Positions 21,308 to 25,558 of a stretch of 25,558 nt of DNA are shown piece after piece. The position numbers and the translations under genes were made by a program. Where the stretch lies: the IMG/VR virus record IMGVR_UViG_3300027848_000088, positions 1 to 25,558 of that record; one strand, given 5' to 3'. Source of the stretch: a virus. The notes under the pieces were generated by a model, which worked only from the letters and a program-made list of their open reading frames with translations, did not search any database and had not been told where the DNA came from. Each line of letters begins with the position of its first letter. Position 1 is the stretch's first letter.

Positions 21308-22183
21308 ATGAAAATCACAAACAACTTTAATATCCCTGCACCCCTGTACCAACATGCTTTGCGTGATGGTTACTCAAAAGGCGAAAGCGATTACTCAGTG
21401 ACAGAAATTATCGGTGCCCCAAGAGTTCAAGCCTTACGCAGAAAACACTGGGCGGACATGACTCAGGACGCATCAGAATCCCTTTGGTCTTTGCTTGGTA
21501 CCGCTTTACATAGTGTAGCAGAACGTTCTCAAGTTGAGAACCACACAACCGAAGAAAGACTGTTCATTGAGATTGATGGCATCACCTTGTCAGGCGCTAT
21601 TGATTTGCAACATGAGCAAGACGGTCAGGTTGAGATCACTGACTACAAATTTACATCGGTCTATTCACTTAAGGGCACCAAGCCTGAATGGGAACAGCAA
21701 CAAAATATTTACGCGTGGCTAGTTGAGAAAGTTAAGGGCAAGAAAGTTTCAAGCATTCGTATCTGTGCCATCTTGCGTGACTGGACTAAGCGAGAAGCTG
21801 AAGCCAGTGAGTCTTACCCACAGGCGCCTATTCAGATCGTTGATGTAGAAATGTGGGGCGCTGAGAAGACCGAGCAATATGTGCGTGAGCGCATCGAGAT
21901 GCATCGCCAAGCTAAGGTTTCATTTGACTGGGGCGAGGAGTTACAGCCTTGTTCAGATGAAGAGCGTTGGACTCGTCCAACAACATATGCAGTCAAGAAA
22001 GAGGGAGGCAAGAGAGCGTTAAGAGTTTTTGAAATTAAGGAGGAAGCACAGGAGTTATCAGATAACACACCGAAGTCATTTGTCGAGACAAGACCCGGTG
22101 TTTCAGTGAGGTGTGAAGGAAATTATTGCGGTGTTTCGCAATGGTGTACTCAATATCAAGGAGAGAAAAATGTCAGCGAATAA
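21308..22183 (+). CDS. PD-(D/E)XK nuclease, Cas4/RecB-like
   Basis: A 291-residue protein. Catalytic pattern: His in GTALHSVAE (residue 68), Asp in SGAIDL (99), and DYK (112-114), followed by the QQNIYAW motif (131-137) of the RecB nuclease family. Four cysteines (215, 269, 274, 280) are placed as in Cas4/AddB-type proteins that hold an iron-sulphur cluster. It is likely a single-strand exonuclease supplying substrate for the ERF annealing protein encoded next, with which it overlaps by 14 bases. ATG at 21308 with AAGGAGAGAGA is clearly the start. Confidence 0.88.
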   Translation: MKITNNFNIPAPLYQHALRDGYSKGESDYSVTEIIGAPRVQALRRKHWADMTQDASESLWSLLGTALHSVAERSQVENHTTEERLFIEIDGITLSGAIDLQHEQDGQVEITDYKFTSVYSLKGTKPEWEQQQNIYAWLVEKVKGKKVSSIRICAILRDWTKREAEASESYPQAPIQIVDVEMWGAEKTEQYVRERIEMHRQAKVSFDWGEELQPCSDEERWTRPTTYAVKKEGGKRALRVFEIKEEAQELSDNTPKSFVETRPGVSVRCEGNYCGVSQWCTQYQGEKNVSE

Positions 22184-22835
22184 CGTTTACAAAAAGCTTC
22201 AGGCAGTGCGTCACGAATTTGTGATGGCTAACGTGAAGAAGACAGGCAAGAATAAGTTTGCCGGTTACGAATATTTTGAACTGGGAGACTTCATCCCAAC
22301 CTTGCATCGTATGTTTGATGCGGTAGGCTTGATCGGTGTAGTTGGTTTCAACACAACAGAAGCCAAGCTCACCGTGTATAACTCTGAGGTTCCCGAGGAA
22401 TCAATTGTCTTTACCTCACCACTGGTGTTTGCCAGTAACCCCAAGGGTCAGGCAATACAAGACCTTGGTTCAACGCACACATACATGAGGCGTTATCTAT
22501 GGCTCTTGGCAATGGAGATCACTGAGCACGATTCTGTGGACTCTAGTGCCCCATCAAACAAGCCTGAGCCTAAAGCGGAAGTTAAGGCAGAACCGAAAGC
22601 AGAACCGAAGGCAGAACCGAAGGCAGAAGTTAAGACAGAGAAGCCAGAAGACCAAGCTATGTTTGTCACCAAGATGATTGAGCATGCGTTGATTGCTGAA
22701 GATCGGGCGGGGCTCACAGATCTGTGGAAGTCAAACCAAAAGCAGATCGATATCTTGAAGTCAGGCAATGTAGAGCAGTACACGAAATTACAACAGGCAT
22801 TTGCCGAAATTAAAACTAACCTTGGAGAAGCATAA
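22170..22835 (+). CDS. ERF-family single-strand annealing protein
   Basis: A 221-residue protein. The N-terminal 130 residues fit the ERF family: KLQAVRHEFVMANVKKTGKN, then FAGYEYFELGDFIP and the GSTHTYMRRYLWLLAMEI segment. It anneals complementary single strands in phage recombination. A linker of EPKAE repeats (about 130-155, encoded by 12-base tandem units at 22587-22634) leads to a helical C-terminus. RBS GGAGAGAAAA before the ATG lies in the nuclease gene. The stop overlaps the next ATG by one base. Confidence 0.88.
   Translation: MSANNVYKKLQAVRHEFVMANVKKTGKNKFAGYEYFELGDFIPTLHRMFDAVGLIGVVGFNTTEAKLTVYNSEVPEESIVFTSPLVFASNPKGQAIQDLGSTHTYMRRYLWLLAMEITEHDSVDSSAPSNKPEPKAEVKAEPKAEPKAEPKAEVKTEKPEDQAMFVTKMIEHALIAEDRAGLTDLWKSNQKQIDILKSGNVEQYTKLQQAFAEIKTNLGEA
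22587..22634 (+). repeat. 12-base tandem repeat encoding EPKA linker
   Basis: GCAGAACCGAAG-type units start at 22587, 22599 and 22611, with a related unit at 22623. The period is a multiple of three and translates to repeated AEPK, so it is a coding repeat that can expand or shrink by slippage. Confidence 0.8.
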
Positions 22836-23128
22836 TGGCTTACGAACAACGCCCAAACAATGGCACCCTATTCCCCAACAAGAGCAAGCCAAAGCCCGCA
22901 TCACCTGATTACTCAGGCTCGATCTTGATTGACCTGTCAGCGATGAAGGTTGAGGGCAACATGGTCACTATCCGCCTAGCAGGGTGGAAGAAGCAAGGCG
23001 GTAATGGCACGTTCTTGTCACTTGCGGCAAGTGCACCACGAGACCGTGTCGAGGGCAGTGGCGACACATTGGCACAGCCCGCTCAGGCTACTAACCTTGC
23101 TGACTTGGAAGATGACGTACCTTTTTGA
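22835..23128 (+). CDS. SSB-like or DUF736-type protein with acidic tail
   Basis: A 97-residue protein. The opening RPNNGTLFPNKSKPKPASPD, then YSGSILIDL and RLAGWKKQGG, resembles small phage proteins of an OB-like pattern (NGxLFxNKxK...PDYxG). The last residues LADLEDDVPF mimic the acidic DDDIPF tail by which bacterial SSB recruits repair and replication partners. Together with the neighbouring exonuclease and ERF protein this suggests single-strand DNA handling. DNA binding itself is inferred. Start overlaps the ERF stop (TAATG). Confidence 0.7.
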   Translation: MAYEQRPNNGTLFPNKSKPKPASPDYSGSILIDLSAMKVEGNMVTIRLAGWKKQGGNGTFLSLAASAPRDRVEGSGDTLAQPAQATNLADLEDDVPF

Positions 23129-23139
23129 TGTAATACATG

Positions 23140-23157
23140 GCACCACTTCGGTGGTGC
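23140..23157 (+). other. hairpin with UUCG tetraloop before RBS
   Basis: GCACCAC-TTCG-GTGGTGC, seven perfect pairs closing a C(UUCG)G loop of the extra-stable type, lies directly before GGGAGAGAG of the gene at 23169. There is no T-run. It may protect the message end or mark an RNA processing site. Confidence 0.65.
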
Positions 23158-23168
23158 GGGAGAGAGAA

Positions 23169-23582
23169 ATGGAAGCATTACAGTTCGAAGCAGTTAAGGT
23201 GTCCCTCAAGCAAGACCGCACAGGTTTTGTATTGACCCTCAATATTCACCCTGATGAGATACCAACAGAGTTGATGAGAGACTTTGTTGGCTCACGATAT
23301 GGTGTCGCATTAGTTCGTATCAATGATAACGAGACAGCGGTTAATTATGATAACCGAGTGAAAAAGGCAGGGATGCTATGTCGGCACCGTGAGTTTCAGT
23401 ACTGGCTTAACTCTACCGGCAAAACAGAGAGCATTACCGAAGAAGACGCCATCAGCTTTGTGTATGTCGCATGCGGCATCACATCAAGAAGCGAACTCAA
23501 CGGGAATGCCAAAGCCCAATCAAAATTTGACAACATGGTAGAAGAATATGACAACTGGAAACAAAATAGCGATCCATTCTAA
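23169..23582 (+). CDS. hypothetical protein of the recombination operon
   Basis: A 137-residue acidic protein of mixed structure: strands with LQFEAVKVSLKQDRTGFVL, a central GVALVRINDNE and helix-rich C-terminus ending in DNWKQNSDPF. The final SDPF is faintly like the SSB-type tail of the previous protein. No family recognised. ATG at 23169 has GGGAGAGAG upstream next to a UUCG hairpin. Its end overlaps the next gene by 35 bases. Context suggests replication or recombination. Confidence 0.65.
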   Translation: MEALQFEAVKVSLKQDRTGFVLTLNIHPDEIPTELMRDFVGSRYGVALVRINDNETAVNYDNRVKKAGMLCRHREFQYWLNSTGKTESITEEDAISFVYVACGITSRSELNGNAKAQSKFDNMVEEYDNWKQNSDPF

Positions 23583-23919
23583 ATTGCTTGCGGCTCAAAA
23601 CCCAGACAAGAAGAAGCGGTCGATAAGAACTACTCAGCCTGTGATGATTTATTTAGATCACGATTTAAACGCTCAGTGGGAAGAGTTTGCCCACAAAAAC
23701 CGCACGAGTAAATCACAGGTTGCAAGAGAAGCAATTCAGGCTAGGGTCAACACAAAAGGAGACCTATTCACAAGTGGATACAACACAGCACTTGAGGACG
23801 TATCAAAGGCTATAGCTCAAATAGAGGCATTTAAGATGACATTTCCGTCAGGCAGTACGTTCTCTATGTATGCAGACCAAGCCCTTGCGACCTTGCATCG
23901 GGAGAACTCTAGTGAATGA
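23548..23919 (+). CDS. ribbon-helix-helix DNA-binding protein
   Basis: A 123-residue protein. After a basic N-terminus, TTQPVMIYLDHDLNAQWEEF then RTSKSQVAREAIQARV fits a ribbon-helix-helix domain: one beta strand, helix, turn and second helix (about residues 28-70). The C-terminal half is helical, possibly for oligomers. Such proteins bind short palindromes as dimers of dimers, so it is one candidate for binding GTTTAAAC. The ATG at 23548 lies in the previous gene, with a weak AGAAG site; coupling is likely. Confidence 0.7.
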   Translation: MTTGNKIAIHSKLLAAQNPDKKKRSIRTTQPVMIYLDHDLNAQWEEFAHKNRTSKSQVAREAIQARVNTKGDLFTSGYNTALEDVSKAIAQIEAFKMTFPSGSTFSMYADQALATLHRENSSE

Positions 23920-24097
23920 TGAAGACCTCCGAGACTTATTTGCGTGTTGCGCTTTAGTAAGCATTGCAGGGACGAACTTCGGAGCAGATCAAATTGCTTA
24001 CAAAGCATACGCCCTTGCTGATGCGATGATGGTAGAAAGAAATAGTGAAGACGGTATTGTGGCGATCAAGCCTAATAAAAAACCAACAAGGAAATAA
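23912..24097 (+). CDS. small hypothetical protein, GTG start
   Basis: A 61-residue helical protein (NDEDLRDLFACCALVSIAGT, then YKAYALADAMM) with a basic end. No family is recognised, though similar short proteins of about this layout occur in phage early regions. The GTG at 23912 has GGGAG at eight bases and overlaps the end of the ribbon-helix-helix gene by eight bases. A longer frame from 23870 lacks a site. Confidence 0.6.
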   Translation: MNDEDLRDLFACCALVSIAGTNFGADQIAYKAYALADAMMVERNSEDGIVAIKPNKKPTRK

Positions 24098-24099
24098 TC

Positions 24100-24243
24100 A
24101 TGAAAACAGTATTAGCAATTATTGCGTTATCAATGGCGGGTGTTGCGTATGCATGCACCACAACCACTGTCGTGAACGATGGGCGACTTGTTGTCTGCAC
24201 AACATGTTGTTCGGGGAGCAACTGCACAACGACTTGCTTCTAA
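24100..24243 (+). CDS. secreted cysteine-rich peptide
   Basis: A 47-residue protein. Residues 1-18 (MKTVLAIIALSMAGVAYA) are a textbook signal peptide: Lys, hydrophobic core and AYA cleavage site. The mature 29 residues hold six cysteines (19, 33, 36, 37, 42, 46) and many Thr, suggesting a disulphide-bonded periplasmic or surface peptide. Cys at +1 could hint at a lipoprotein, but AYAC is a poor lipobox. RBS AAGGA lies seven bases upstream. The stop overlaps the next start (TAATG). Function is unknown; host envelope action or superinfection exclusion are possibilities. Confidence 0.75.
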   Translation: MKTVLAIIALSMAGVAYACTTTTVVNDGRLVVCTTCCSGSNCTTTCF

Positions 24244-24437
24244 TGGACAGGATGTTTTGTGCAACCTGCCAGTCGTTTAAATTGAAAGAAAAGATGGAGA
24301 AGAAGCACCGTGGGAAAACATTTAGATGGATCTGCCAAGATTGTCTCGACCGTAAGGATCAAGCCCGTGAACAAAAGAAATACAATATACAAGGCGAAGG
24401 TACTGCTTCTGCTGAAGCAGGGAATGAAGCCCGCTAA
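24243..24437 (+). CDS. small zinc-knuckle protein
   Basis: A 64-residue basic protein with two CxxC pairs, CATC and CQDC, 25 residues apart, forming a probable zinc ribbon (MFCATCQSFKLKEKMEKKH, then FRWICQDCLDRK). The tail is polar and probably disordered. Start overlaps the stop of the cysteine-rich peptide as TAATG, so it depends on coupling. It likely binds nucleic acid or a protein; no family is named. Confidence 0.65.
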   Translation: MDRMFCATCQSFKLKEKMEKKHRGKTFRWICQDCLDRKDQAREQKKYNIQGEGTASAEAGNEAR

Positions 24438-24633
24438 AGTTCAAGAGGAGGTTGGCGGGGATATCAAAACCATTTATTGGTATAACTACCAACGAAAAAA
24501 GATAGAAAAAAAAATTAATGCCGCACTGGATCAATTATTGCTTTGGGAAGAGGAGATTATTAAAAAAAACAAACAAACAAAGTGGCAAAAAACTTGGACA
24601 AGAATGAGCGGGTTTTTTAATAAAATTTTTTGA
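24367..24633 (+). CDS. small helix-turn-helix protein
   Basis: An 88-residue, highly basic protein. VLLLLKQGMKPAKVQEEVGG then DIKTIYWYNYQRKK is a helix-turn-helix like those of Trp-repressor/transposase type, followed by a Lys-rich helical tail. I chose the GTG at 24367, with AAGGA at eight bases, over the longer GTG at 24310. The gene overlaps the zinc-knuckle gene in another frame by 71 bases, which is long, but the helix-turn-helix pattern supports it being real. Confidence 0.6.
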   Translation: MNKRNTIYKAKVLLLLKQGMKPAKVQEEVGGDIKTIYWYNYQRKKIEKKINAALDQLLLWEEEIIKKNKQTKWQKTWTRMSGFFNKIF

Positions 24634-24657
24634 AGCACAACAATTTAGGAGAAAGAA

Positions 24658-24813
24658 ATGAAAACCATTGAAGAGACACAATATAAGCCATGGGTGCCGT
24701 CTTTCAGTACTGATGTAATGAAGACGTTTAAACGACTTGGATTTGTGCCACCATCTGAGCAAAAAGCGTACCAAAAGAAATGGGCGGAGCATAAAGCGAG
24801 GGGAGCCGCATGA
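24658..24813 (+). CDS. small basic protein, unknown
   Basis: A 51-residue protein (MKTIEETQYKPWVPSFSTD, then FKRLGFVPPSEQKAYQKKWA) with a clear RBS AGGAGAAAGAA. It ends in ATGA overlap with the winged-helix gene. No family recognised; basic and Trp-containing, it could bind DNA. GTTTAAAC lies inside at 24726-24733, coding TFKR. Confidence 0.6.
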   Translation: MKTIEETQYKPWVPSFSTDVMKTFKRLGFVPPSEQKAYQKKWAEHKARGAA

Positions 24814-25289
24814 CAAGAAGCACAATAACTAAGACAAAAAACACGGTAACTAAAGTGGTCACCAGTATAGAGTGTTTAAACAAATCAACCAATACAGCAG
24901 AGCAAGCTGTATATAGATCTTTTTTTGGGGCGGACGAAGGCATTAAGCCTAGAGATATTGCCGCTAAACGAGGCTTGCATCCGAAAACCGTTGCCGCAGT
25001 AATTAGACGGTTAAAACAAAGCAAATTGCTTTATATATCCGGTTGGAAAGAGTCGGCAAACAAAAGACAGCTTGCCGTTTACAAGCTTGGCAACCACCCA
25101 GATGTGCCAATGCCGGTCAAGAAAAGAGTAGCGGTTGCACTTAAAGCGGTTGATGTTTTGGTATTGCGACATAAGGCTCTTTGTGAACAATACGATGCGA
25201 TCAACCGAGCACTTGTACCTGCTAGAAACATGAAGCAACAACGTGTCGTTAATTTGCGATATTTGGAACATATACAGGGGATAAGATGA
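24810..25289 (+). CDS. winged-helix transcriptional regulator
   Basis: A 159-residue basic protein. After a polar N-terminus with Thr-rich start, EQAVYRSFFGADEGIKPRDI, then AAKRGLHPKTVAAVIRRLKQ and SKLLYISGWK form a winged helix (about residues 30-90) of the MarR-like type, with the wing at KRQLAVYKLG. The C-terminal 60 residues are helical. It could regulate phage genes from one of the palindromic sites. ATG overlaps the previous stop. GTTTAAAC at 24874 lies in its coding sequence, near the start. Confidence 0.7.
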   Translation: MTRSTITKTKNTVTKVVTSIECLNKSTNTAEQAVYRSFFGADEGIKPRDIAAKRGLHPKTVAAVIRRLKQSKLLYISGWKESANKRQLAVYKLGNHPDVPMPVKKRVAVALKAVDVLVLRHKALCEQYDAINRALVPARNMKQQRVVNLRYLEHIQGIR

Positions 25290-25447
25290 AAATCAATAAA
25301 TTTGCGCTAGGAATAGCGTCTATACCACTCGTTATGTTAATGGCAACTTATTCCGGGTACAGATTGTTTGGAGGCATGGGCGCAATCACTGGTGCTGTTT
25401 TAGTGTTGTCTGTGATTTTATATTTTTGTGCAAAGGATTCACTATGA
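25286..25447 (+). CDS. small membrane protein with two spans
   Basis: A 53-residue protein with two hydrophobic helices (about residues 8-24 and 33-48) joined by a short turn containing Arg, and a charged tail CAKDSL. Two-span hydrophobic proteins of this size include class II holins, but no lysin lies nearby in the window, so the call stays open. RBS AGGGGAT lies before the ATG, which overlaps the regulator stop; the stop overlaps the next ATG. Confidence 0.6.
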   Translation: MKINKFALGIASIPLVMLMATYSGYRLFGGMGAITGAVLVLSVILYFCAKDSL

Positions 25448-25558
25448 ACGAAATCATGCAAACCTTGCGCGAAAAGTTTACGTCAGGCAACAATGTATCT
25501 GTTGAGCGCACAACCGTTACGGCTCAAGAATACGCCGAGTTGCTTGCGTATATTAAAC
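25444..25558 (+). CDS. start of a protein running off the right edge (partial)
   Basis: ATG at 25444 overlaps the stop of the membrane protein as ATGA. The visible 38 residues (NEIMQTLREKFTSGNNVSVE, then RTTVTAQEYAELLAYIK) are helical and charged. No family can be assigned from this part. Confidence 0.6.
   Translation, partial: MNEIMQTLREKFTSGNNVSVERTTVTAQEYAELLAYIK

Noticed and set aside
22493-22849. 118-residue minus-strand frame with Ala/Gly/Ser repeats
   Set aside because: It is the antisense shadow of the ERF gene and its EPKA-coding repeat.
3561-24881. GTTTAAAC as cloning or assembly artefact (PmeI site)
   Set aside because: Copies are dispersed with different flanks and many lie in coding frames, so adapter or vector origin does not explain them.

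Overview
This window reads as part of a double-stranded DNA tailed phage (Caudoviricetes). It has a terminase, portal, scaffold and capsid cassette on the minus strand, and replication, recombination and small early genes in three other transcription blocks. No rRNA, tRNA, integrase, lysogeny repressor or host metabolic gene was seen. The host cannot be fixed from sequence alone. The strong Shine-Dalgarno (SD) sites, an ERF-type annealing protein and a DUF1376-type initiator suit a Gram-negative, perhaps proteobacterial, host (inference).

Layout. (1) Positions 1-10100, minus strand, read right to left: terminase small subunit, a gap, a small protein, a winged-helix protein, terminase large subunit, portal, a GroES-like co-chaperonin, scaffold, two head-associated proteins and the major capsid protein. 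A terminator follows, then a GIY-YIG homing endonuclease whose start site lies in an RNA hairpin. (2) Positions 10100-10667: a divergent regulatory region without convincing genes. (3) Positions 10668-17134, plus strand: small, often acidic, mostly unknown proteins, then a SprT-like metalloprotein, a CobS-like AAA+ ATPase, a CobT-like pair (HExxH protein and VWA protein) split by an in-frame TAG, and two small proteins, ending at a strong intrinsic terminator. (4) Positions 21265-17334, minus strand: RusA-like resolvase, a 446-base structured non-coding region, a DUF1376 initiator-like protein, two HNH endonucleases and a T7 gp4-like primase-helicase. (5) Positions 21308-25558, plus strand: Cas4/RecB-like nuclease, ERF annealing protein, SSB-like protein, a ribbon-helix-helix protein, a secreted cysteine-rich peptide, small DNA-binding proteins and a membrane protein, continuing past the edge.

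The most unusual signals are not protein-coding. The palindrome GTTTAAAC occurs 14 times where about 0.5 is expected, nearly all outside the structural module, with three copies or near-copies on an exact 13-base period. Between the initiator-like gene and its neighbour lie a 56-base array of AT-rich heptamers and two clusters of 11-base iterons, some inside the gene, which together look like a replication origin. The gap upstream of that gene holds a probable RNA with a three-way junction, a 7-bp pseudoknot and its own terminator, placed directly before the initiator's ribosome binding site (RBS). Further upstream is a hairpin whose loop, on the minus strand, is complementary to the GGAGAGA RBS used by most early genes. 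Together these suggest RNA-level control of replication and early expression, which is an inference needing tests.
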